Below, in pieces: positions 1 through 7,937 of a stretch of DNA of 64,000 bases (position 1 is its first letter; the number at the start of each line of letters is the position of its first letter). This stretch comes from Actinomadura violacea (lineage in GTDB: Bacteria > Actinomycetota > Actinomycetes > Streptosporangiales > Streptosporangiaceae), in contig NZ_JAGEPF010000008.1 of assembly GCF_017573465.1 (NCBI RefSeq), positions 1-64,000 on the forward strand, written 5' to 3'. Made by a program: the position numbers and the translations under genes. The notes beneath the pieces were generated by a model. The model was not told the origin of the DNA. It saw only the letters and a program-made list of their open reading frames with translations, and made no database searches.

Positions 1-2
1 GG

Positions 3-119
3 AAACTCGCCGCCCAGCGCATGGCCACCGCCGTGTCCAGCATGAGCAAGGTCATCGGCGAATCCCACGACATCCACCTGGGCGCCGAACGCCAGAACAC
101 CGCCATGTGGGGCTCCTGA
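3..119 (+). CDS. C-terminal end of an ESX-locus protein (partial)
   Basis: Only the last 38 residues are present; the gene begins left of the window. Of the three frames this one keeps G/C at third positions and ends at the TGA at 117-119. The peptide (MATAVSSMSKVIGESHDIH and onward) is helical and hydrophilic, as expected for the tail of a WXG100-like or other small type VII secretion protein, but it is too short to assign a family. The next gene starts 23 bases downstream, so the two are probably co-transcribed. Confidence 0.5.
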   Translation, partial: KLAAQRMATAVSSMSKVIGESHDIHLGAERQNTAMWGS

Positions 120-142
120 ACCACACCCGACGACCACCACCC

Positions 143-604
143 ATGCCTCCCCAAGACCCCACCACCAACCACCTCAACCAGCTCCTCTACCCCCTCGGCA
201 CTCCCCCCGCCGCAGCGCCAACCGCTCCCAAACCCCAGCAACCCGTACCTCAGTCACCGCCCCCTGTCCGCCCATCCAGAGGCGCAGGCAAGTACGAGGT
301 CCGCCGCCGCGAACTCCTCAAAGTCGCCGACGAGATGCGCACCGACATCAAAGCCCTGGAACAAGCAATCCAAGCCCTCAAGATCCAAGTACACGAGGTT
401 GGCGACTGGGATGTTGCCCAGCAACTCGCCTCCAAGGTCAACACCGCGCACACCAACATGCTCGACATCCTCGACCAGTTCGTACAGAGCTGCTACACGC
501 AAGCCGGCCGCGTAGAGACGGCCGCCAAGACCTACGGCAAGGCTGAAGAGGGTGCGAAAACGGCCGCCCGAACGGCGACACCCAAGAACGTCACCCCGTG
601 GTGA
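143..604 (+). CDS. ESX/type VII secretion-associated small protein with proline-rich N-terminus
   Basis: 153 residues from ATG 143. A GTG at 107 would add 12 residues but lies inside the previous gene. Residues 1-45 are Pro/Ala/Gln-rich and probably disordered. The rest is two long amphipathic helices around a GDWD turn, which resembles the WXG100 helix-turn-helix fold. Near the C-terminus YGKAE fits the YxxxD/E export signal of type VII secretion substrates. It lies directly upstream of a PPE-like gene and a mycosin, so I infer an exported substrate or partner protein. No named family was recognised. Confidence 0.6.
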   Translation: MPPQDPTTNHLNQLLYPLGTPPAAAPTAPKPQQPVPQSPPPVRPSRGAGKYEVRRRELLKVADEMRTDIKALEQAIQALKIQVHEVGDWDVAQQLASKVNTAHTNMLDILDQFVQSCYTQAGRVETAAKTYGKAEEGAKTAARTATPKNVTPW

Positions 605-645
605 ACGAAGTCAGACGAGAGCTGATCGGACGGAGGTAGCCGGCT

Positions 646-2056
646 TTGACACTGCACCCTCAGGAGCGCGGCATCCGTCCCGGCTCCCTCGGCCACGGCG
701 ACCCGGCCCAGTACGACTACCTAACCATCAAGTCCTTCCTCGCGAACGTCAAGCCCGCGGACCTGGAAGGGCTCCAGCAGGCGTACACCAAGCTGCAGAG
801 CGCCCTCCAGGACCTCGAACAACGCCTCGGCCAGCACACCAAACGCCTGAACCAGATCTGGGACGGGGACGCACAGCAGTCCGGCACGACCGAGATCAAG
901 CAGCTCACCGACAACACGGCCGCAATCGCCAAGGCAAGTGGCCAATTCGGAACGGCCATGTCGAGTGGAGCCGCCGCTCTCCGGAACCCGTCCCCGATCC
1001 CGGCGCCAACCGGCCCGGCGGCCGTGGTGCCGGGACTTCTCGGCGAGGCCGCCGCATCCCCGGCCGACACCAAGGCCGCCCAGGAAGCTCTGGCCAAGAC
1101 CAACACATCCCTCGCCTCCGCCTTCGACCAGATCCCAGCCGGGCTGGCTCTCGGCCTCCCGAAATCCTTCTGGGAGACCCCGTACGCCGGCGCCGGATCC
1201 GGAACACCTGGTGGAGCATCCGGTGCCGACGCGCCCGGGACGGCTGCAGGCATCCCGGGCCACGGCGTTCCCCTGTCCGGCGCTGGAGGCGGTCGAATCG
1301 CACCAACGTCATCGATTGCCGCCCCCCGTTCACGGCTCGGCTCCACAAGTGGGTGGACGGCCTTCCGGAGAGCCTGGGACGTTCCTGCCAGCCCCATCAC
1401 AAGGCGGGAGTCCAACGGATCTGGCAGGCACAGGTCCGGGTCTGGGACAGAACCCGGGACTTGCATCCGACTCGCCAGATGCGACGACGCCGATTCACGG
1501 CCGTCCCACCACCCCCGCTCCGGGCCGGGTCCCACCTGCGCTCGGAGGCTCGCCCCCATGGGTGTCGACCGGCCCAAACGGTCCGCCCTCAGTGGCGCCA
1601 GTGGTCGGCAAAAGGCCACGCCTCCCACATTTTCCGGAGTCGCCCGCGCCGCACGGAGGCAGCCCGGGACTTGGCGATCCCACCCGCGTGTCGCCCCGCG
1701 GAGTCATAGGCGATAACGGCTTCAAGGGGATGGGAGGCATCGGTCAGGAACCGTCCGTCCCCTACGGTGCTCCAGGTGGAGTGAGGCAGCCGTCCGCAGA
1801 TGGGGTCCTCCGCAGCGGAGCGCTCCGCCCCGGCAGCGAGGGCGCCGCCGCGTCGATGGCAGAGGGACGCCAAGGACCTGTAGGTGCCGGGCTCCCCATG
1901 ACGGGAGTCGCTGGAGGCGGTGGCCAAAGCAGCGAGAGGTCAAGGGACGTTTACGTAGCCGAGGACGACACGCTCTGGCACGACGAAACGGAAGTCTCAC
2001 CACAAGTGCTCGGCAAGCCAGATCAGGTCCGGAGAAACCCAGAACATGGCAGCTGA
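646..2056 (+). pseudogene. PPE/ESX-like proline-glycine-rich protein interrupted by a +1 frameshift
   Basis: The start is TTG 646 behind GGAGG at 632-636. The first part (646 to about 1321) encodes a helical ESX-like domain (QQAYTKLQSALQDLEQ, then an alanine-rich helix) passing into a Gly/Pro-rich region. The same kind of sequence then continues one frame over, to the TGA at 2054-2056, and ends in a tail (VYVAEDDTLWHDET and following) typical of actinobacterial ESX-locus proteins. The two frames join sensibly at the C6 run at 1322-1327. Without the extra base the product would be about 469 residues. The gene overlaps the start of the mycosin gene by 11 bases. The shift may be a real inactivation, a slippage site or a sequencing error; the sequence alone cannot decide. 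Confidence 0.65.
1322..1327 (+). repeat. C6 homopolymer at the frameshift point
   Basis: Six consecutive C residues lie exactly where coding quality moves from the first to the second frame of the PPE-like gene. One extra C here accounts for the break. Confidence 0.5.
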
Positions 2057-3260
2057 TCTCCCGAAGCGCAAGACTCCGCAGGTGAGGAGACTCGCGGTTC
2101 TGGCAACGGCCACAGCCCTACTCTCGCTCACCTGCCCGCCGGCACACGCTGCGCCGACGCCACGCTCGGAAGAGTGGTGGTTCACAGCATGGCAGATAGC
2201 GGACAAGGTATGGCCGCTGGCTCAGGGAGAGGGCGTTACCGTCGGCGTGATCGACACCGGCGTAGAGGCACGACTCCCAGAGTTGAAAGGTGTCGTGGTT
2301 CCGGGGGGCGGAAGCGGAAGCCCACATGGCGGCGACGGCCGGGTGGACTCAGATGCAAAAAACGGGGGGCACGGAACCGGGATGGCTGCGCTCATCACCG
2401 GTCAAGGTTCTGGCAGCGGGATGGTCGGCATCGCGCCCAAAAGCCGAATCCTTCCGGTCGTCAGCTCGACCTTCGGCATCGCGAAAGACATTCGCTACGC
2501 TGTCGATCGGGGAGCGGATGTCATCAACATGTCCGAGGGCATCCCTGCCGACAGATGCCCGATCGGGATACAGTCCGCAGTGAGTTATGCGGTCCAGCAC
2601 GATGTGGTTCTGGTCGCGGGCGCGGGCAACGACCCCCTTTACGACTCGAACTACGCCCCCGCAAATTGTCGTGGCGTCCTGACCGTCGGCGGGGTTGATG
2701 CGAACCTCGTCCCATGGGAAAAATCGACCCCCGGAGGCAACGTCAACCTTGCCGGCCCCGCCGTCTCCGTAGGGTCAATAGGCAAGACGGGAGCCTTCCT
2801 CTTAGGGCTCAATGGAACAAGCCAGGCAGCGGCACTCACCTCAGGCGTCGTCGCGCTTATGAGGTCTCGTTTTCCTCACATGTCGGGCCGCGAGATCGTG
2901 CAACGTATGCTGGCCACCGCGAGGGATGTAGGCCCCAAGGGCTGGGACAAGAAAACCGGCTACGGCGCCCTGATCCCCTACAAGGCCCTAACCGCCAACG
3001 TCCCCAAGAACGCCCCCAACCCCGTGTACGCCTCGCTCACAGGCCAGGTCGCCAGGAATGAAGCTTCCCCCCAACCCACCGCCCTCCGACACAGCGCAAT
3101 CAAAGAAAAAGGGGGCCAACACACATCCACCTATGCAATTCTCGCCGCGACTGCCACTCTGATAGGCGTCGCAACATTCATATCATTGATCGTCCATCGA
3201 CGTCGACAATCAAGAAATCCTAATAACAACACGTCTACCAAACAGGACACTAAACTTTAA
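2046..3260 (+). CDS. Mycosin-like subtilisin (S8) serine protease of a type VII secretion system
   Basis: 404 residues. A signal peptide covers about residues 14-36. The S8 catalytic triad is visible as Asp70 (VIDTGV), His109 (GGHGTG) and Ser259 (NGTSQA), with the oxyanion Asn at about 195 (AGAGND). A membrane helix at about 364-383 is followed by a basic, Asn/Thr-rich cytoplasmic tail. Signal peptide, protease domain and C-terminal anchor in this order define mycosins (MycP), which stabilise and process ESX machinery at the outer face of the membrane. The N-terminal extension typical of mycobacterial mycosins is short here. The ATG lies inside the end of the preceding PPE-like gene, suggesting translational coupling. 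AT content rises in the last 200 bases. Confidence 0.9.
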   Translation: MAADLPKRKTPQVRRLAVLATATALLSLTCPPAHAAPTPRSEEWWFTAWQIADKVWPLAQGEGVTVGVIDTGVEARLPELKGVVVPGGGSGSPHGGDGRVDSDAKNGGHGTGMAALITGQGSGSGMVGIAPKSRILPVVSSTFGIAKDIRYAVDRGADVINMSEGIPADRCPIGIQSAVSYAVQHDVVLVAGAGNDPLYDSNYAPANCRGVLTVGGVDANLVPWEKSTPGGNVNLAGPAVSVGSIGKTGAFLLGLNGTSQAAALTSGVVALMRSRFPHMSGREIVQRMLATARDVGPKGWDKKTGYGALIPYKALTANVPKNAPNPVYASLTGQVARNEASPQPTALRHSAIKEKGGQHTSTYAILAATATLIGVATFISLIVHRRRQSRNPNNNTSTKQDTKL

Positions 3261-3272
3261 GGATGATACTTC

Positions 3273-3845
3273 ATGGGTAGGGAAGACAACAAATTAAGAG
3301 ACCAACTGAACTTCAGTGTCCCGGTTGCGCCGCGCACAGACCAGGAGGTCATCGAACGTAAGCAGGCAGCCGTCTCTCCTCAAGGCAGCCAAGATGACAG
3401 CAGGCCTCGCCGGGCAACGGATTCCGCACTCACTGAACCAGAAGGGGAGACGCTGCCTCCCATGCCGCCGGTACCGCGGCGCAACCACACTCACTCGCCC
3501 CATGGCGGACTGGCCCCACCTTCGCCGGAAACTTCGAGGACCGATGACCACAGTTCACTCACCAACGAAATCCAAGAATTTTCCGATGCCCGCCAAAAAG
3601 AACTGACTCTCGCCGTCGAGGAAGCCTCAAGGCGACAGTATCTTGGAGGCAGTGGGGGCGAGGAGGTGTATGTCAAAGTCGACGGCAACGGTCGAATACT
3701 TGATCTCCATGTGTCACATCGCCTGCTGAAGACGGAACAATCGAGAACGATCTCTGCCCTCCTGATGTCAGCGATCGCTCATGCACGCTCGAAGGCAGCC
3801 AGCGACTGGATGGCGGCCCTATCGCTGGGAATCGAAGCTGACTAG
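3273..3845 (+). CDS. YbaB/EbfC-fold protein of the type VII secretion locus
   Basis: 190 residues. The first 85 or so are polar, Pro/Arg-rich and probably disordered. The C-terminal half has the YbaB/EbfC pattern: a long helix (EIQEFSDARQKELTLAVEEA), a strand pair around VYVKVDGNGRILDLHV, and a final helix with conserved alanines. YbaB-family proteins are small dimeric nucleoid-associated DNA-binding proteins; divergent members are frequent in actinobacterial ESX loci with unknown role. The gene starts 12 bases after the mycosin gene and ends one base before the next gene, so all are probably one transcript. Confidence 0.65.
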   Translation: MGREDNKLRDQLNFSVPVAPRTDQEVIERKQAAVSPQGSQDDSRPRRATDSALTEPEGETLPPMPPVPRRNHTHSPHGGLAPPSPETSRTDDHSSLTNEIQEFSDARQKELTLAVEEASRRQYLGGSGGEEVYVKVDGNGRILDLHVSHRLLKTEQSRTISALLMSAIAHARSKAASDWMAALSLGIEAD

Positions 3846-3846
3846 C

Positions 3847-4212
3847 ATGGCGTCCTCTAGCGATGAGATCGCGGAACGAATTCGAGCACTAGGCCATCTG
3901 GTCGACTCGCTCCAGACCGAAACACGCAAAGTCATGGCCGCCGCTCAAAAAGATTCTTCACTGAGCATTGAGGTTGAAATCAAAGGCGGCATAGGAGTCG
4001 TCGAGGTAGATAGACTGGCGCGGCTCAAAGCAATACACTTGGATTCAAGGCAGATAAGAAGGTGCACTGCAGACTTCTTCTCCAGGGAGCTGGTAGCGGC
4101 GATCAACGCGGCCGAGCAAATGGCTCACGACTCACTCGGCAAGACTCGTCACAGCTCGCCGGCAGCCAGCTCTTCGAGTCATACGAAAAAGGACTCCCTC
4201 CATGGCAGATAA
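3847..4212 (+). CDS. Second YbaB/EbfC-like protein
   Basis: 121 residues from ATG 3847, one base after the previous stop. An N-terminal coiled helix (about 5-40) is followed by strands SIEVEIKGGIGVVEV and KAIHLDS and a C-terminal helix (FFSRELVAAINAAEQMA), the same fold order as the preceding protein. A Ser/Lys-rich tail follows. The two tandem genes may encode a heterodimer. It overlaps the next gene by 11 bases. Codon use is noticeably less GC-biased than in genes right of 8 kb. Confidence 0.55.
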   Translation: MASSSDEIAERIRALGHLVDSLQTETRKVMAAAQKDSSLSIEVEIKGGIGVVEVDRLARLKAIHLDSRQIRRCTADFFSRELVAAINAAEQMAHDSLGKTRHSSPAASSSSHTKKDSLHGR

Positions 4213-4528
4213 GTACAGCGTGCAACGGCAATCCCTACGAGAGGTCGCCACATATCTGAGTTCAGCCAACAAGAACTGGATCGACATCGCGAATACACTG
4301 GCAAACGCCAAAATAGGCCCGGACGATCTCGGGATCATCGGCAAGAAAACAAATGTCGTTTCAAAGTACAATACCGGAGTCGATCACGCCTGGCAGCAGA
4401 TTGACGAAGGGGTGGCAAATCTCGATCTAATGATCTATGCTTTGAATCTCGTAGCCGCAAACTATGGCCATGCGGAACACAAAAGCATCGACACGCTTCG
4501 AGACATCCTGCGAGACATGCCGAAATGA
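4202..4528 (+). CDS. WXG100/EspC-like helical protein, likely type VII substrate
   Basis: 108 residues, almost entirely helical, without signal peptide or cysteines. The size and helix-loop-helix layout match WXG100 or EspC (DUF2580) proteins, and YGHAE near residue 88 fits the YxxxD/E secretion motif. A strict WxG turn is absent; the predicted turn contains KIGPDDLG. The TGA overlaps the ATG of the next gene in an ATGA quartet, so the two products are probably made in equal amounts and may form a secreted pair. The family assignment is by pattern only. Confidence 0.6.
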   Translation: MADKYSVQRQSLREVATYLSSANKNWIDIANTLANAKIGPDDLGIIGKKTNVVSKYNTGVDHAWQQIDEGVANLDLMIYALNLVAANYGHAEHKSIDTLRDILRDMPK

Positions 4529-5217
4529 CGACGCTAGATGAGCCGGCCCCGTTTCCTCACCACGATGCCAGCACGGTAAGGAAGGCTGCGGAGATAACCA
4601 ACCACCACAAGGCTCTTGGTGCACTGGACATGGTGCGCGACATGATCGGGCATCCGAACAACATCCAACGCGCTGTAACAGAATGGGAGAAAGCCATCCG
4701 TTCCATGAGCGAATCATTCGAGGGAGTCTCACGGGCACACAGTCAGGTGCATGCAAGATGGACGGGTGGCGCCGCAAATGGATTCAATTACTACGCGCTC
4801 GACGTAAAAACGACAATTACTGGCAATGTAACCGCACTTCAGGGCGTCCTAGACGCTACCAGTCAAATGTATTCAGCAGTGATCGAAGCATACAAAGAAG
4901 GAATAACGTTCATCTCAAAATGTGCCCAGAGCTTGCTGGACTTCGGCGGTGGTCTCTTCAGTGACTGGAAGGCCGTACTGGCGGTTGCGGCAGCCGGTCC
5001 AACCGATGGCGCTTCACTTGCCCTGGTCTTGAGTCATTTCACTTCATTACTATCCGAGTTTGCCGATAACATCACAAACTTGGTTAATGCTGCCATCGAT
5101 GAAAGCAAGAACTACACCAACGCCCTAAGCGCGGCATTGAAGAATATCAATAGTGTTCGACCGCTGCCGCTTCCTACGGATGGCGTGCTCGACCTACATG
5201 CATGGACACCGCTGTGA
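4525..5217 (+). CDS. WXG-domain ESX protein
   Basis: 230 residues. After a short polar lead, helices at about 50-120 flank RWTGGAANGF, a WxG turn like that of WXG100 and LXG proteins. A second helical, more hydrophobic half (about 130-210) follows. I infer a larger partner for the 108-residue protein encoded immediately upstream (ATGA overlap). The C-terminus carries no recognisable toxin domain. The gene is AT-rich compared with the rest of the window, as are its neighbours. Confidence 0.6.
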   Translation: MTTLDEPAPFPHHDASTVRKAAEITNHHKALGALDMVRDMIGHPNNIQRAVTEWEKAIRSMSESFEGVSRAHSQVHARWTGGAANGFNYYALDVKTTITGNVTALQGVLDATSQMYSAVIEAYKEGITFISKCAQSLLDFGGGLFSDWKAVLAVAAAGPTDGASLALVLSHFTSLLSEFADNITNLVNAAIDESKNYTNALSAALKNINSVRPLPLPTDGVLDLHAWTPL

Positions 5218-5801
5218 GATCTTACCGAGCCGCGATGGCTTTGAGCATGCTGCTCACCGCAGGCTGCTCGTCAGTATCCGATGGCCATGACCAGGCTTAT
5301 TCCGACGTGGTCGACACCTGTATGTTGATCGGCGCTTCGTCTATCCAGAAATACGTGGGTAGTGGTGCATCGCCCGAGCCGTCGCGAGTTCCGACCGCAC
5401 GCTCACGCACCAAGCAGTCGGTATGCACTTGGAACAGCACACCGACTGGGCCTTCATTAAGGTTGGCGGAAGTGTTCCATGCTAAAAAGTACGGCGGCTC
5501 ATCTGCTGCGGCTAAGAATTTTAAGTTCGGTCGTTCGGCCTGCCATGGAGCGACGTGCCGAGAAATACACGGAATTGGAAGCGAAGCATTTGTCCGAGGC
5601 GAGGACCTCCTCTCCGCCCGCCCATCGGCTGCTAACGGTTCCATCGACGTTTACACTAGAGACGAGAACATTGAGTTCACAGTCTCCTTCATGCCCGGTG
5701 TAGACACCACGGGTCCCACTATCGGTTCAGATGTGATGGCAAGTGCCACTCTTCTCGCCAAAGAAGTAGTGAATAATCTGAGAAAAGCGCGGCGACACTA
5801 A
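5202..5801 (+). CDS. DUF3558-like lipoprotein
   Basis: 199 residues. A lipoprotein signal peptide ends in the lipobox LTAGC (Cys at about 22). Four further cysteines, including CTW and the pair CHGATC, suggest two disulphides outside the membrane. The pattern resembles DUF3558 lipoproteins, which commonly neighbour ESX genes in actinomycetes. The start ATG overlaps the end of the previous gene by 16 bases, so it belongs to the same transcript. Function unknown. Confidence 0.65.
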   Translation: MDTAVRSYRAAMALSMLLTAGCSSVSDGHDQAYSDVVDTCMLIGASSIQKYVGSGASPEPSRVPTARSRTKQSVCTWNSTPTGPSLRLAEVFHAKKYGGSSAAAKNFKFGRSACHGATCREIHGIGSEAFVRGEDLLSARPSAANGSIDVYTRDENIEFTVSFMPGVDTTGPTIGSDVMASATLLAKEVVNNLRKARRH

Positions 5802-6019
5802 AGGCGTACAAAGTCCTCGAAGGAGTGCAGGTGATTGCTGACATGGAGTTTCTCTCTTAGATTTCCACAAGGACACCAGGAAAGGGCGATGGTTAATGAA
5901 GGCGGCTTACTTCTGGCTAGAGATCACCTCACGGGTGGTCAGTTGACCACTCACTCACCTTTCGACTTGGAGACAGGTACGGCATCCGGATTTCAGATGG
6001 CTCTACCATCCTGTGCCCT

Positions 6020-6397
6020 GTGAAAAGAAAAGAAGCTGCACCCACTCGTGCAGTCGCCCTGCTGTGGGGCGTCATGTCAGCAATTTATTCAGGCGGAGTA
6101 CTCACGACTTTGTCAATAAGCCGAACGGCAAGGCAGAGTGCTTGCTTTGGCCCTCACGCCTCTTTCACGGTACTGACATCATGCTTGCTCATTTGCGTGA
6201 TCACGCTCATCATCGCACTCCTCGCGGGACGCGTTTCGCAAATAGTGCTCCGGATCGCCGCCGCACCCGGTTTTATCGGCGCCGCCGTTCTGGCAATAAT
6301 GGGACTTGGAAGTCCTGACTCGGGGCTGGTATTTCTCTTGCTGCCCGCCGCCGCCGGCATGTACATTCTCGCCACATACGCGATCAAGAAAACATAA
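6020..6397 (+). CDS. Small integral membrane protein
   Basis: 125 residues from GTG 6020. Four hydrophobic stretches at about 11-33, 45-68, 72-95 and 100-120 predict a polytopic membrane protein with a basic N-terminus (MKRKE). No family is recognised. It lies 218 bases after the lipoprotein gene. The spacer has no convincing reading frame: a 62-codon frame there lacks a ribosome site and family features. This is the last gene with the lower-GC composition of the ESX region. Confidence 0.5.
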   Translation: MKRKEAAPTRAVALLWGVMSAIYSGGVLTTLSISRTARQSACFGPHASFTVLTSCLLICVITLIIALLAGRVSQIVLRIAAAPGFIGAAVLAIMGLGSPDSGLVFLLLPAAAGMYILATYAIKKT

Positions 6398-6807
6398 AAG
6401 ACCACAGTGAGCCCTCCTCGCCGTTGGGCGACTGCGGAAAGACATCATGTCGCCTATTGCTCTACTTCTGGTGCCAGGAAAAGGTACCGGTCGATTTTGC
6501 GGCGATTCTGGCTCGGCTGGAGGTGTGCTCGGCGGTAAGTGTAACCACGGTAGGCGAGGCAGCAACGCAGACGTGTTCGCTCGCGGGAGCTGGCCACGGT
6601 GCGCCACTGCGGAGCTGGGCCGACGTCGGGCGGGGACGGTCGCGGGAGAGGGCTGAGATACATCGGCTCGTCTCGTTGATGGGACTGCTGGACGAGGGCG
6701 ATCCCTCCGACTGGCCGGGGTGGGTGAGTGAGTGCGCAGGCCGGGGCTTACCGGCTTCCCGGTAGTGAGGCGTTGGGCGGCGGTGTGGTCGCCGCCGTCG
6801 GCGGTCG
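6398..6807. other. No supported gene; transition to very high GC
   Basis: About 410 bases. A 113-codon frame from 6424 contains two protein-like pieces (VPVDFAAILARLE and HRLVSLMGLLDEGDPSDWPG), but it has no ribosome site and no family resemblance. It may be the remnant of a gene lost at the island boundary. Confidence 0.3.
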
Positions 6808-6912
6808 GGTTTGTGGGTGGGATCGGTTGGGGGCGCTGGACGGGAAATCGGGGGCATGGAGATTCCGCGGACTCTGGCGCTCAGCGGGCACTCCCCTGGA
6901 TCGGGCGGAGTG
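6808..6912 (+). repeat. Direct repeat, copy A (start of the glycosyltransferase)
   Basis: This stretch (upstream leader plus the first codons, MEIPRTLALSGH) is repeated imperfectly at 7685-7798, about 880 bases downstream. Confidence 0.6.
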
Positions 6913-7700
6913 CAGACGTTCACGTGGGAGCTTGTGCGGCGGCTGGCTGCCGACCGGGTGGTGGTCGGCGCGCCCGCGCAGCCGGGGGCTGCGGACTTCG
7001 ACGCGGGGCTGGACTTCCCCGGCGTGCGGAGGTAGTGATACCTGCTCGTCACGGGGGTGTGCAACTCGTCGCTCGGTACCGGGGAGGTGGCGTAGATCAT
7101 GGCGGGGCGCCGTTCGGGTTGTACAAGCCGGTCGTGCGGACGGCGGGGATAGGGCGGCTGGTCGGGTCGACGCACGGGCAGGAGTTGGGGTGGTTTCGGG
7201 CGCCGCCGACGCGCCCTGTGTAGCGGGTGGCGGCGCGGTCGTTCGATGTGCTCACCCATCTCAGCCCGGGGACGCTGCCGGGGCTGACGGAGGCGGTCGG
7301 CGACCGGGCGCGGCCAGTGCAGATGTCGGGTGCGGTGGACGCGTGGCGTTTCCGGCCAGGGCTGGGCGGGTCGCGGGGCTGGTGGGTGGCACGGGGTGGG
7401 CGACCAGCCCGTGGCGCGGCGGGTGCGCTGGAAAGGGCATGACGTGCTGCCACGGCCGTGGCGGGACGGTGGTGTGCCGGCGGCCGGACGGGCGGGTGGT
7501 GATCGTCAGGGACGGGCCGATGCGACGGCGGGCAGCATCGTCGCGTCGGCGGATCTGCCGTGTTGCTGCGGCGTCGCGGACGTGTTCACGGTGTCGTGCC
7601 GGGACGGGCGGTGCGGCTTGCAGAGGGAGGGGCTCGGGGGTCGGTGCTGGGGGCGTCGGCGGCGGGGGTGCCGGGCGCGGGGGGGGTTTGTGGGGTGGGC
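6808..7700 (+). pseudogene. Decayed PimB/PimC-like GT4 glycosyltransferase
   Basis: Pieces of one glycosyltransferase appear in order but in different frames. Frame 1 at 6856-7035 has PRTLALSGHSPGSGGVQTF and DFDAGLDFPGVR. Frame 3 at 7083-7223 has GGAPFGLYKPVVRTAGIGR and STHGQELGW. Frame 3 at 7227-7370 has FDVLTHLSPGTLPGL and DAWRFRPG. Frame 1 at about 7405-7645 has RWKGHDVLPRPW and VADVFTVSCRDG. Frame 3 at about 7640-7700 has VLGASAAGVPGAGG. These match the successive conserved blocks of GT4 mannosyltransferases (N-terminal glycine loop, STHGHE-like block, RKGQD-like block, GLDVEGLG-like block). At least three shifts and several stops separate them, so no functional enzyme is possible. Confidence 0.7.
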
Positions 7701-7798
7701 TTCGGTTGGGGGGCGGCTGGGCGGGAACTCGTGGTCGCATGGAGGTTCCGCGGACTCTGGTGCTCGGCGGGCACTTCCCCCCTGGGTCGGGCGGGGTG
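7685..7798 (+). repeat. Direct repeat, copy B
   Basis: It encodes MEVPRTLVLGGHFPPGSGG, a second N-terminus of the same glycosyltransferase type, with the same upstream leader as copy A. Nothing recognisable as the enzyme follows; the sequence runs on into the leader of the MFS gene at 7938. This points to an old tandem duplication followed by decay. Confidence 0.6.
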
Positions 7799-7937
7799 TG
7801 GAGGTTCGGGCGGGCGTGGGCGTGGCGGCGGTGGGGCTGGGGCGCTGGTGGGGCGCGGCTGAATGGCCGCCGGTCGACGATTTCACGCTCGGCGACGGCT
7901 CCGGCGTGTGCGCCTGGGCCCCGTGGATGGAAGCCGG

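Noticed and set aside
552..1709. Arg/Pro-rich 385-codon frame overlapping the PPE-like gene
   Set aside because: It runs in the remaining frame, is composed of Arg/Pro/Gly as expected from a GC-rich shadow frame, and lacks a ribosome site.
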